Shown: positions 33,035 through 41,224 of the stretch, in pieces
Numbering within the stretch: position 1 is the first letter of the stretch
Layout: each line of letters starts with the position of its first letter
Source of the DNA: JAXHUH01 sp034211175
GTDB taxonomy: Bacteria; Actinomycetota; Acidimicrobiia; Acidimicrobiales; CAIXPF01
DNA: 64,000 nucleotides
Assembly: GCA_034211175.1 (NCBI GenBank)
Contig: JAXHUH010000240.1
Span: forward strand, 1 to 64,000
Direction of reading: 5' to 3'
The notes under the pieces: generated by a model
Database searches by the model: none
Told to the model about the DNA's origin: nothing
Seen by the model: only the letters and a program-made list of their open reading frames with translations
Translations under genes and position numbers: made by a program

Positions 33035-35539
33035 ATGAGCTGGATCCTGGAGCGCATGGCTCGTGCCGTCGCCCGCACCCCCGCTCGGGTGCTGCTGGCA
33101 CTGGTCGTCGTCACCGTCGTCCTCGGCGGCTTCGCCACCCAGCAGACGACCGACGCCGATCTCACCTCCTTCGCTCCCGACAGCGAGCTGGCGCGCGCCT
33201 TCGAGCGGGTGGAAGACGACTTCTCCGGTGGCGGTTCCCGCATCCAGGTGATCGTCGACGCCGGCGAAGGCGGCGACATCCTCTCGTCGGACGGCATCGC
33301 AGCAGCGAACGCCATCGCCGATGCGGTCCGAGCCGAGGAGTCCGTCGACCTGGCCAGCGGTGAACGGGGCGTGGTGACGTTCGCGGCGCCCGTGGCGGGC
33401 GCGCTGGAGGCGCAGGGCGTCGAGGTGGCCGAGGCCGATGCCGAGGAGATCGCCGCGGCCGTCGAGGTGGCCTACGCAGACCCGCGCGCCGCGCAAGCCC
33501 TCGGGCTGCTCTCCGGCGAGCCGGGGGAGGCCCGGGCGGGTCTCGTGATCATCGAGCTGGACCCGTCGCTGAGTGACAGCGAAGCAGCTGAGGACCAGCT
33601 CGCCGCCGCCGCCGCCATCGCCGACGTCGATACCGCGACCTCTGAGGTGGAGATCGACGCGTTCAGCCAGGCGATCCTGTCCGATCAGCTCCAGGCTGAG
33701 TCCCAGGACGAGATGCCCCGCCTCCTTGGCGTCTCCCTCCTGCTCATCGTCGGCATCCTCGCGTTCCAGTACCGCTCCGCCAGCGATGTCGCCCTCGGCT
33801 TCGCCGGGCTCATCGTCACCATCATGTGGATGTTCGGCATCGGCGTCCTGCTCGGACCGGACTACCTGGGCGTGGTGGGGCCCTTCACCCAGATCTCCAC
33901 CGCGGTCCCGGTCCTCCTCGTCGGTCTCGGCATCGACTACGCCATCCACCTCAACTCGCGCTACCGCGAGGAGCAGAACCACGGTGTCCCGCCCGGGGGA
34001 GCCTCGGCCACGGCGGTGCGGGCCGTCGGGGGCGCACTGGTGCTGGCCACGGTCACCACCGTCGTGGGCTTCCTCACCAACGTCGTCTCGCCGCTGCCGC
34101 CGATGGCCGACTTCGGCATCTTCACCGCGGTGGGCGTGCTCTCGGCGTTCGTCGTCATGGCGCTGCTCATCCCCAGCGCCCGCCACGTGCTCGACGCCCG
34201 CCCCCGCGGGCTGGCCAAGGTCCAGCGTCGCCGTGAGAAGGCGGCGGCAAAGGAGGCCGCCGGTCGCACGGCCCACGCGTCCGGACTCTCCGCCGTGATG
34301 GGCCGCACCGCTGCCTTCGCCGAGCACATCCCCCGCATCACGCTGGCCGTCGCCGCCGTCGTCACCGTGACCGCGGGCGTCGCCGCCACCCAGATCGAGA
34401 CCTCGTTCAGCCAGGACGACTTCATCCCGGAGGACTCCGAACCCGGCATCGTCCTCGACAAGGTCGACCGGCTCTTCGGCGGCGACCTCACCGAGGAGAC
34501 CTACGTCATCGTCGAGGGCGACGTCACCGACCCGGAGGCGCTCGCTGCGCTCGAGGCGGCGCAGGCCGAGCTGGCCGACACCGAGTTCGTGCGCACCTCG
34601 GGCGGCGAGGCCGACCTGACCACGCCCCTCACCTTGCTCCGCCGGCTCTCGGCCCAGGACCCGAACTTCGCCGCTGCAGCCGGTGAGCTCGGCTTCGACC
34701 CGGCGCAGGGTCTGTCCGACGACGCCGACGCACAGGCCTTGTTCGCCCTGGCGCGGGATGCGGCGCCCGACCGGACGGCACAGGTCGTCGGACAGGACGG
34801 CGAATCGGCGTTGCTGTCCATCGCCACCAACGCCGGCCAGGAGGACGCCCAGGCCGCGGCCGACGCGATCGACACCGCCGTGGCGCCATTGCGAGACGCC
34901 GGCCTGGAGACCGTGGTCGTCTCGCAGTTCCTGGTCTTCGACGAGGTGCTCGACGCCATGACCGACAGTCAGACGCAGGGCATCGTGATCACCCTCGTCG
35001 CTGCCCTGCTCCTGCTGGTCAGCTACTACGGGTTCGTGGACCGCAAGCCGCTGCTCGGCGCCATCACCATGGTGCCCTCCGTGGCGGTCGTCGGCTGGAT
35101 CCTGGGGACCATGGTGCTGCTCGACATCAGCTTCAACGTGCTCTCCGCCATGGTGGCCAGCATCGGCATCGGCATCGGCGTGCCCTACGGCATCCACGTG
35201 ACCCACCGGTTCCTCGAGGACCGGCGCCGCTACGACACCGTCGACGAGGCGGTCCGCCAGACGCTCACCCACACCGGCGGCGCCATGGCTGCCTCGGCGG
35301 CCACCACGGCGGCCGGCTTCGGCGTGCTGGTGTTCGCGTCCCTCGAGCCGCTCCGCCAGTTCGGGCTCATCGTCGCGCTCACCATCGTGTACTCGCTGCT
35401 CGCGGCCGCGCTGATCCAGCCGGCCTGCCTCAAGCTGTGGGGTGAGTGGCGGGCCCGCAAGGGCGACGTCGGCGAGCTGCACGACCACGAGGACCGTGCC
35501 GCCGCGTCTGCGGCCGCCGACTCCAAGATCGGGGTCTGA
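33035..35539 (+). CDS. RND/MMPL-family transporter
   Basis: 834 aa, ATG 33035. Twofold RND layout: an N-terminal helix, a large extracytoplasmic domain (~35-215), a membrane block (LLGVSLLLIVGILAFQYRSASDVALGF, LLVGLGIDYAIHLNSRYREE, with the Asp-Tyr pair of the proton relay), a cytoplasmic linker, then a second domain (~450-640) and second block (LLLLVSYYGFVDRKPLLGA, ASIGIGIGVPYGIHVTHRFLEDRR). It resembles hopanoid/lipid exporters and archaeal-type RND proteins more than mycobacterial MmpL3. Probably moves a lipid or hydrophobic compound outward using the proton gradient. A TetR gene is divergent. Confidence 0.92.
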   Translation: MSWILERMARAVARTPARVLLALVVVTVVLGGFATQQTTDADLTSFAPDSELARAFERVEDDFSGGGSRIQVIVDAGEGGDILSSDGIAAANAIADAVRAEESVDLASGERGVVTFAAPVAGALEAQGVEVAEADAEEIAAAVEVAYADPRAAQALGLLSGEPGEARAGLVIIELDPSLSDSEAAEDQLAAAAAIADVDTATSEVEIDAFSQAILSDQLQAESQDEMPRLLGVSLLLIVGILAFQYRSASDVALGFAGLIVTIMWMFGIGVLLGPDYLGVVGPFTQISTAVPVLLVGLGIDYAIHLNSRYREEQNHGVPPGGASATAVRAVGGALVLATVTTVVGFLTNVVSPLPPMADFGIFTAVGVLSAFVVMALLIPSARHVLDARPRGLAKVQRRREKAAAKEAAGRTAHASGLSAVMGRTAAFAEHIPRITLAVAAVVTVTAGVAATQIETSFSQDDFIPEDSEPGIVLDKVDRLFGGDLTEETYVIVEGDVTDPEALAALEAAQAELADTEFVRTSGGEADLTTPLTLLRRLSAQDPNFAAAAGELGFDPAQGLSDDADAQALFALARDAAPDRTAQVVGQDGESALLSIATNAGQEDAQAAADAIDTAVAPLRDAGLETVVVSQFLVFDEVLDAMTDSQTQGIVITLVAALLLLVSYYGFVDRKPLLGAITMVPSVAVVGWILGTMVLLDISFNVLSAMVASIGIGIGVPYGIHVTHRFLEDRRRYDTVDEAVRQTLTHTGGAMAASAATTAAGFGVLVFASLEPLRQFGLIVALTIVYSLLAAALIQPACLKLWGEWRARKGDVGELHDHEDRAAASAAADSKIGV

Positions 35540-35605
35540 CCACCCCCTGGCGCGGTGAGACGCTCCGTGTAACATGTTCCGTGCCGGAACGAGGAGAGCT
35601 CCACC

Positions 35606-35957
35606 GTGACGATCACCGAAGGCCACGACACCGCCGACCGCCCCGCGCTGGGTTCCAGCGACCCACGCGACGGGCGGCTTCATGCTCGCCGATCTCCACA
35701 CCCAGCTGGTCGAGGGTGAGATGATGATCCAGGACCTGGCCAGCAGCATGGAGCTGCGCCGTCGCGCTGGTGATTGGCAGACGCACCTCGACGTCCTGCT
35801 CGGGGGATCCCACGGTGTCGCCGGCGAGGGCACACTCGGCGGGCGACCCAAGATCCAGGCTCCACCCAAGGCGGTGCTCGGGTCTGCGCTGCGCACCAAG
35901 TGGGAGGCGGAGGGTCGTGACCCGAAGGCCAAGCTGGCGGAGGCGTCGTCGGGGTGA
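35606..35957 (+). pseudogene. Small protein of unknown family, probable frameshift
   Basis: GTG 35606 has GAGGAGA 8 bases upstream and reads MTITEGHDTADRPA before drifting; the neighbouring frame (open from 35610) reads PRWVPATHATGGFMLADLHTQ, VEGEMMIQDLASSMELRRRAG, and GDWQTHLDVLLGGSHG to 35957. One surplus base (or two missing) near 35645 would join them into ~117 aa. If there is no frameshift, ATG 35682 gives 91 aa with a poor ribosome site. Soluble, Gln/Glu-rich helix in the middle. The stop overlaps the next gene (GTGA). No family recognised. Confidence 0.5.
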
Positions 35958-36283
35958 GCGGACCGGCAGAAGGACCCTCGGATCTCTTCGTCGACGATCC
36001 GCTGGTTCGGGAGACCCTCGAGATCGAGCACCGACTGCGTGACAACGGGTACTCGAGCCTCCCTCACGTGCTCGCACTCGGCGGCGACTTCGACTTCGAC
36101 GGGCTGAGCATCGACGAGATCGTCACCGAGGCCCGCCGATTGCTCGCCCACCAGCACGCCGTCGAGCTGTCCGGCGCCCGCATCCTGGCGTCGATCGGAG
36201 AGCTGGCCGTGAAGGCCGCAGCGTTCGACGCGGTGCTGGAGCTCTCCCAGGATCGCTCGTCACCCCCTCCGACCGCGGGGTGA
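35954..36283 (+). CDS. Small helical protein of unknown function
   Basis: 109 aa from GTG 35954, coupled to the preceding gene. Nearly all helical (RETLEIEHRLRDNGYSSLPHVLALGGDFDFDGLSIDEIVTEARRLLAHQHAVELSGARILASIGELAVKAAAFDAVLEL by eye in segments), acidic, without Cys, signal peptide or membrane helix. It follows the MMPL gene and its coupled partner on the same strand. No family recognised. Confidence 0.65.
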   Translation: MSGPAEGPSDLFVDDPLVRETLEIEHRLRDNGYSSLPHVLALGGDFDFDGLSIDEIVTEARRLLAHQHAVELSGARILASIGELAVKAAAFDAVLELSQDRSSPPPTAG

Positions 36284-36297
36284 CGGTTCCGCTCCGC

Positions 36298-36741
36298 TCA
36301 ACGTGGGTCGACGATGGTGAGCGTCGCCTGGGCGGCAGCCAGAACGCGGCGATCGTCGTCTTGGCGGTACAGCTCGCAGCGCACCACCGCAGATCGCTTC
36401 GTCATGGCCACCACCGTGGCCTCGGCGTCGACGGTCTCGGCCTTCAGCGGGGCGAGGTAGTTCACCTTGACCTCTGTGGTCGCGGCCCACTGGCCCCGCT
36501 GCATCAGGGGGTAGACGACCACGCCGGTCACGTGGTCGACGATGGCTGCGGTCACGCCTCCGTGGGCGTTGCCGAACGGCGTCAGCAGCTCCGGCGCGAT
36601 GGTTGCCGTGGCGAAGAACCGTCCGGGCTCGAAGCGCACGTGCTCGATGCCGAGGTAGCCAGGGAGACCGCCAGCGGCGCTGCCCGCCTCGATCATGCCT
36701 CGGGCGATCTCGTCGTCGTACCGGTCTGCGAAGTCTGTCAT
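36298..36741 (-). CDS. PaaI-type hotdog-fold thioesterase
   Basis: 147 aa, ATG 36741. The hotdog core is clear: LTPFGNAHGGVTAAIVDHVTGVVVYP (HGG with the catalytic Asp in VDH), WAATTEVKVNYLAPLKAETVDAEA, then RCELYRQDDDRRVLAAAQATLTI. Such enzymes hydrolyse aryl- or acyl-CoA thioesters in the cytoplasm. Divergent from the TetR gene 60 bases away, which may control it. Confidence 0.88.
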   Translation of the reverse strand: MTDFADRYDDEIARGMIEAGSAAGGLPGYLGIEHVRFEPGRFFATATIAPELLTPFGNAHGGVTAAIVDHVTGVVVYPLMQRGQWAATTEVKVNYLAPLKAETVDAEATVVAMTKRSAVVRCELYRQDDDRRVLAAAQATLTIVDPR

Positions 36742-36801
36742 GGCACAGAAGGTACTTCGTGTCTCGTGGAGTCACGCGGACGATCGGCATAAACTGAGCT
36801 G

Positions 36802-37421
36802 ATGGCCCGGATGCTGCGAGACTCTTGGCGTAGCGACGCCCCGACTTCCGTTGACGACGCGCGCAATCGCCTGATCGATGCAGCCGAGGTGTGCTTCACC
36901 CGGTTCGGCGTGGCCAAGACGACCCTCGAGGACATCGCGACCGAAGCCGGGGTGTCCCGAGCCACGGTGTACCGGTACTTCGAGGGTGGCCGGGACGAGA
37001 TCATCCTCGGTGTCGTCCTCCGTGAGGGCAACGAATTCATCGAGTCGCTCGGCCGGCGCGTCCACCACGAGGAGACGCTCGGGGCAGCGATCGTCGAGGT
37101 GTGCTCTACACGGTCTCGGCAGTCCGCAAGAACGAGCATCTCGCGCTCCTGTTCGCCCCGGAGGTCGCCGGGCACACGACCTCGATCGCCAGTGCTTCCA
37201 CGGCGTTGTACGAACTGACGCAGGACTTCCTGCGACCCATCTTCGAGCAGGCACGAACAGAGGGTCAACTCCGCGACGGCGTCATCGCCGACGACGCCGC
37301 CGAGTTCGTCCTCCGGATGATCCTGTCGTTGCTGTCGGTGGCTGGTCCCCGCAAGCGGTCCCAGGCCAAGGAGCGGGAGTTCCTGCGCACCTACTGCGCC
37401 GGCGCCATCGTACGGGAGTAG
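36802..37421 (+). pseudogene. TetR-family regulator, frameshifted
   Basis: ATG 36802 gives a normal DNA-binding domain (ARNRLIDAAEVCFTRFGVAKTTLEDIATEAGVSRATVYRYF) and runs to LGAAIVEV, where the frame changes. The next frame carries on with LYTVSAVRKNEHLALLFAPE, ASASTALYELTQDFLRPIFEQARTEGQLRDGVIADDAAEFVL to 37421. GAGGTGTGCTC should read GAGGTGGTGCTC; one missing G near 37100 explains it. The intact protein would be ~206 aa. Convergent with the broken SCP2 gene. Confidence 0.8.
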
Positions 37422-37422
37422 C

Positions 37423-37803
37423 TCAGGCGGTCAGGTCAGCCAGCTCGACCCGGAACGCTTGCTGCTCGGCCGTGGGCGTTGCCGTCTGGAGGGTCATCCC
37501 TCGGTCATGTCAGCCTCGACCTCGATCTGGCCGGACATGAACGCCTGCATCGCCGCTGACCGGTCCCCGTCGATGAAGAGGTCTCGGCGATGTCGCAGGG
37601 AACGGTGAGCTTGGTCGGCGCGCCCTCGGTGTGGCCCCGCTCGAAGGTCCCCCGGCGAGGTGGACGTCGACGTCGCCGTCCGGGGCCCCGGTCACGGTGA
37701 TGTTCACGGTGGCGTCCGCCAGGGCGTCCGGAGCTTCCGGCTGCTCGGAGTGCAGCTCCTCGACTGCGTCGAACCAGGCCTCGGTCAGGAAGGGGTGCGA
37801 CAT
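37423..37803 (-). pseudogene. SCP2 sterol-carrier domain protein, multiply frameshifted
   Basis: ATG 37803 starts MSHPFLTEAWFDAVEELHSEQ and ...ATVNITVTGAPDGDVDVHLAGG; the rest of a short SCP2 domain follows in other frames: FERGHTEGAPTKLTVPCDIAE, then LFIDGDRSAAMQAFMSGQIEVEADMTEG, then MTLQTATPTAEQQAFRVELADLTA. Three shifts (near 37650, 37585 and 37500) are needed to read ~125 aa. SCP2 proteins bind sterols or acyl-CoA. Three indels in 380 bases argue for real decay, unless this is a poor stretch of assembly. Confidence 0.65.
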
Positions 37804-37950
37804 GGTGTGGGTCCTCGAGTTCGCCAGGAACATTGGTTCCGCTGATACAGTAAGAACCTCTTGTAACGGGATCTCGTGGATCGCGGCAAATGTCCTCGGT
37901 CGGGACCGCGGCGCTGCGAGCGTCGGCCCCGCCTCCGGCGCAGGACCTCG
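37804..37950. other. Intergenic region upstream of the SCP2 remnant
   Basis: 147 bases; locally less GC-rich around 37,830-37,870 (TGATACAGTAAGAACC), which could be a promoter for the SCP2 gene. Nothing else recognised. Confidence 0.35.
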
Positions 37951-39282
37951 TCAGGCTCGCTCGCCGGCCAGCCGGGCGAGTGGCCGGGCGAGCGCGAGGC
38001 TGGTGGCGGCGACACCCAGCACGAGCGCCGTCATCCCGCCGCTGACCAGGTAGGGGACCTGGGCCCATGGGGCGACTTGCTCGGCTGCCCCGCTCCATGC
38101 CATGGCACTGGCTGCGACAGCACCGACGCCGGCGGTCGCCGCCGCAGGCAGCGACCAGTCTCTGGGCGCCGCCGACGCACGCCGGCGGGCGAAGTAGGTG
38201 ACACCGCCGGCCGCCGCCGCGAGAAGGAGCACGAGTAGTGCGATCGAGGTGGCTTCACCGTCGTGATCGACGGGCAGCAGCGGGAGCTGGGCCAGCCCCG
38301 TTCGAAGGGAGACGGGCGCGGCGGCTGAGGAGGACGCCGGGTCGGGTCCGGCGAGCTCCGAGGACGCCACAGCTGCCACCGGTGAAGAGGGACCCGCCTG
38401 GTCACCGCGCAGCGCAGATGGATCGCTGGCGGCTGGTCGGCCGACCGGTGGCGACGGCGGGGGCGGCGACGTGTCGTCGGCAGGGGCGGCTGGCCCTGCG
38501 GTGGCCGACCCGTCGTCGGGGGCGGGCGTCTCGGGCGCCGGGGTGGGCAGCGCGGCGCACAGCAGGAACACGGGCGCCAGCACGCTGCCGGCGAGCACGG
38601 GCGGCGATGTCGGCAGCGCAGGGAGCGGTACGGGGACGAGCACGGGAGCGAGACCGAGCGCCAGGAAGGCCAAACCGGGAACCTGGCCGCAGGCCGGACC
38701 GATGACCGGCGCCAGCGGGTCCACCACCGGTGCCAGCGCCTCCAACGCCGGCGCCAGCGTTTCCAGCGCTCCGGCGAGCGCTTGGATCGCCGGAGCCAGC
38801 AACTCTCCCGTCGTCGGCGCTGCAGCGGTGGTGCCCATCGGTCGGCCCCACAGGTGGGCGCTGACCGGGGCGGACACGACGCCGAGCTCGTGGACCGCCC
38901 GGGCCAGCGAGCGCACCGGCGCATCGAGAGTGTCGCGGACCGTTGCGGTGGTGAGCCGTTCCCGTGCGAGGTGGTCGACCACCGGCCCGCCGGTGGCCGC
39001 GACCCGGACCGTCGCGGTTCGCATCTCGCCGAGGGCGCCGGCCAGCCTCATCGTCGACACGCCACTCTGGTCGCGCCCGGCGAAGATGCCGGTAGCTCCT
39101 CCATCCGGATGAGCCATGTCGTCGAGCGTGCCCGTGAGGTCCTCAGTGGCGGAACCGAGGTCGCCGAGCGCCTCGGCGAAGGCGTCGAGCTCGCCGTCGG
39201 CGCCGGCGTGTGCGGTGGGCGGAGTGGTCATCGCAGCAGCCAGCGCAGCGATCACGGCCAGGGACAGGATGCGCCGCATCAT
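37951..39282 (-). CDS. Exported Ala/Pro-rich membrane protein linked to the Liv operon
   Basis: 443 aa, ATG 39282, overlapping the stop of the upstream gene (ATGA). Signal peptide (ILSLAVIAALAAAMTTPPTAHA), a helical domain (~30-150), a hydrophobic Leu-Ala-Pro block with near-repeats (ALETLAPALEALAPVVDPLAP), a long Pro/Ala/Ser linker (~255-320), then two or more membrane helices at the end. The last part, WSGAAEQVAPWAQVPYLVSGG, repeats a motif of the upstream 119-aa protein. No family recognised. Last gene of the second Liv operon. Confidence 0.75.
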   Translation of the reverse strand: MMRRILSLAVIAALAAAMTTPPTAHAGADGELDAFAEALGDLGSATEDLTGTLDDMAHPDGGATGIFAGRDQSGVSTMRLAGALGEMRTATVRVAATGGPVVDHLARERLTTATVRDTLDAPVRSLARAVHELGVVSAPVSAHLWGRPMGTTAAAPTTGELLAPAIQALAGALETLAPALEALAPVVDPLAPVIGPACGQVPGLAFLALGLAPVLVPVPLPALPTSPPVLAGSVLAPVFLLCAALPTPAPETPAPDDGSATAGPAAPADDTSPPPPSPPVGRPAASDPSALRGDQAGPSSPVAAVASSELAGPDPASSSAAAPVSLRTGLAQLPLLPVDHDGEATSIALLVLLLAAAAGGVTYFARRRASAAPRDWSLPAAATAGVGAVAASAMAWSGAAEQVAPWAQVPYLVSGGMTALVLGVAATSLALARPLARLAGERA

Positions 39283-39638
39283 GACGATGCACCGGTGTTC
39301 GATGGCGGATCGGTGTCGGTCGACTCGATGCCCCGGGCTGCAGACACCGCGCCGACGAGGAACACGATCGAGCCGGCCACCGTCAGCGAAACGGTGGCGA
39401 GTCCGCCGCTGACCAGGTACGGGACCTGCTCGCCGAGAGAGGTCTTCCCCGCCGCACCGTTCCAGGTGATGAACACCACGAACAGGGCGCCGAGCCAGAG
39501 CGCGACGGCGGCCATGTCGGTCCGGCCGCGGCCGCGAGACGACGCGGCGCCCGCCCGGTCCCAGAGGGTACGGAACTCGTCCCAGCGGATGGACACCGAC
39601 TCCTCGGTGTGCGTCCGCAGCGGTTCGCTGGGGGTCAT
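39279..39638 (-). CDS. Small membrane protein with VPYLVSGG motif
   Basis: 119 aa, ATG 39638 overlapping the ATPase stop. A cytoplasmic N-terminus (SIRWDEFRTLWDRAG) leads to a membrane helix (MAAVALWLGALFVVFITWNGAAG), the loop KTSLGEQVPYLVSGG and a second helix (LTVAGSIVFLVGAVSA). The neighbour downstream ends with the same W-x-GAA...QVPYLVSGG hairpin, so the two are probably related by duplication of this membrane unit. Tight coupling to the Liv ATPase suggests a role with that importer; function unknown. Confidence 0.75.
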   Translation of the reverse strand: MTPSEPLRTHTEESVSIRWDEFRTLWDRAGAASSRGRGRTDMAAVALWLGALFVVFITWNGAAGKTSLGEQVPYLVSGGLATVSLTVAGSIVFLVGAVSAARGIESTDTDPPSNTGASS

Positions 39639-41224
39639 GATGCGTTGCTCCTTCCGAGATACGCGGCGGCGACGTCCCCGTGCAGTCGGTCGGCGAGGTC
39701 GGTGACGCGGCCGGCCATCTGCACCGCTCCCACCTCGAGGACGCAGGCCACGTCTGCATGGTTCAGCACCGCCAGGTTCTGCTCGACGGCCAGAACGGTC
39801 ACGCCGGTGCGGTTCACGGTGGAGACGAGGTCGAGCACCGTCTCGACGACGATGGGCGCCAGGCCGAGAGAGGCCTCGTCGACCAGCAGCAGCTGGGGAT
39901 CGCTCATCAGGGCCCGTCCGATGGCCAGCATCTGCTGTTCGCCACCCGAGAGGGTGCCGGCGGTCTGGCGGAGCCGTTGGCCGAGCACCGGAAACGTCTC
40001 GAGCACCTGCTCGAGACGCTCGCGGCGGTGCTCGCGGCCGGCGACGAGCGTTCCGGATGCGAGGTTGTCCTCCACCGGCAGGCTCGAGAAGAGCTCACGG
40101 CCTTCCGGCACGAGGGCGACCCCTCGTCGCACGATGTCGGGTGTCGACATCGCCCGCACCGACTCACCACCCACGCGGATGTCGCCATCGAGCACGTCGG
40201 CCAAGCCGAGGACGGCCCGCAACGTCGTGGTCTTCCCGGCGCCGTTGGCGCCGAGGAGCACGCCGAACTCGCCACGACCCAGCTCGAGATCGACGCCGTG
40301 GACGACCGGGATGCCGCCGTAGCCGGCCCGCAGCCCGTGAAAGGAGAGGTGCGCTACGGCGTCGTCAGTCGACACGGGCCACGTCCGGTGCGGCGGTGAG
40401 CGGGCGGGTGCGGCGGCGCCCGCCGCGGGAAGACTTCGCGGTGCACGGCCGCCGGACCCCAGGTAGGCCTCGACCACCGTGGGGTCGTCGGTGACCTCGT
40501 CGGGTGTTCCGGCGGCGATGACCTGTCCGAAGTTCAGCACGTAGATCCGGTCGGCGACCTCCCGCACCAGAGGTACGTGGTGCTCGATGACCACGACCGT
40601 GACGCCGAGGCGGGCGCGGATGTCGCGGACGACGCCGGACAGCCTCGGGATCTCCTCACGGCTGGCGCCGGCCGCAGGCTCATCCAGCAGCAGCACGGCG
40701 GGCCGGGTCAGAAGGGCGCAACCGAGCTCGAGGAGCTTGCGGCTGCCATAGGGCATGTCGGCGGCGCTCACGTCCCGGTACCCGGTGAGCCCGAGGATGG
40801 CGAGGACGTCGTCAGCCATGGCGAGCCGGTCGAGCTCGCGCTGGCGCTCCCGACGGCCCAGGCCGAGCAGACCAGCTGGTGAGTCGGTGTCCACGGTGAG
40901 GTAGGAGGCGATGAGCAGGTTGCCCACCGCCGTCTCGGACAACCACAGGCCCCCTTGCTGGAAGGTGCGACTGAGCCCCTTCCTCGTCCGCGCTGCGGGC
41001 GACAGCGTGGTGATGTCCTGATCTTCCAGCTGGACCCGCCCGGAGGTGGGCGAGACGAACCCGGTCAGGACGTTGAACAACGTGGTCTTGCCTGCGCCGT
41101 TGGGGCCGATGATGGCGACCACCTCGCCGGGCGCGACGTCGATGCTCACCCCGTCGAGGGCCCGCACGCCGGCGAACTGCACGGTGAGGTCGAACGCCTC
41201 GAGCTTCGGGGTGCGTGCGTTCAT
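39635..41224 (-). CDS. Fused LivG-LivF ABC ATPase
   Basis: 529 aa, ATG 41224 (ATGA overlap with the permease stop). Domain 1 is LivG-like: GPNGAGKTT Walker A, atypical signature MPYGSRKLLELG, Walker B VLLLDEPAAG, then HHVPLVREVADRIYVL. Domain 2 is LivF-like: GYGGIPVVHGVDLELG, GANGAGKTT, LSGGEQQMLAIGRALM, LLLVDEASLGLAP. A ~35-residue Ala/Pro linker joins them. Domain order is opposite to the ATPase at 14,362-16,146, so the two fusions arose separately. Confidence 0.93.
   Translation of the reverse strand: MNARTPKLEAFDLTVQFAGVRALDGVSIDVAPGEVVAIIGPNGAGKTTLFNVLTGFVSPTSGRVQLEDQDITTLSPAARTRKGLSRTFQQGGLWLSETAVGNLLIASYLTVDTDSPAGLLGLGRRERQRELDRLAMADDVLAILGLTGYRDVSAADMPYGSRKLLELGCALLTRPAVLLLDEPAAGASREEIPRLSGVVRDIRARLGVTVVVIEHHVPLVREVADRIYVLNFGQVIAAGTPDEVTDDPTVVEAYLGSGGRAPRSLPAAGAAAPARSPPHRTWPVSTDDAVAHLSFHGLRAGYGGIPVVHGVDLELGRGEFGVLLGANGAGKTTTLRAVLGLADVLDGDIRVGGESVRAMSTPDIVRRGVALVPEGRELFSSLPVEDNLASGTLVAGREHRRERLEQVLETFPVLGQRLRQTAGTLSGGEQQMLAIGRALMSDPQLLLVDEASLGLAPIVVETVLDLVSTVNRTGVTVLAVEQNLAVLNHADVACVLEVGAVQMAGRVTDLADRLHGDVAAAYLGRSNAS

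Noticed and set aside
32906..36157. 1083-aa minus-strand ORF opposite the MMPL gene
   Set aside because: Low-complexity Glu/Gly/His/Arg translation, a mirror of MMPL codons; the plus strand has clear RND motifs.
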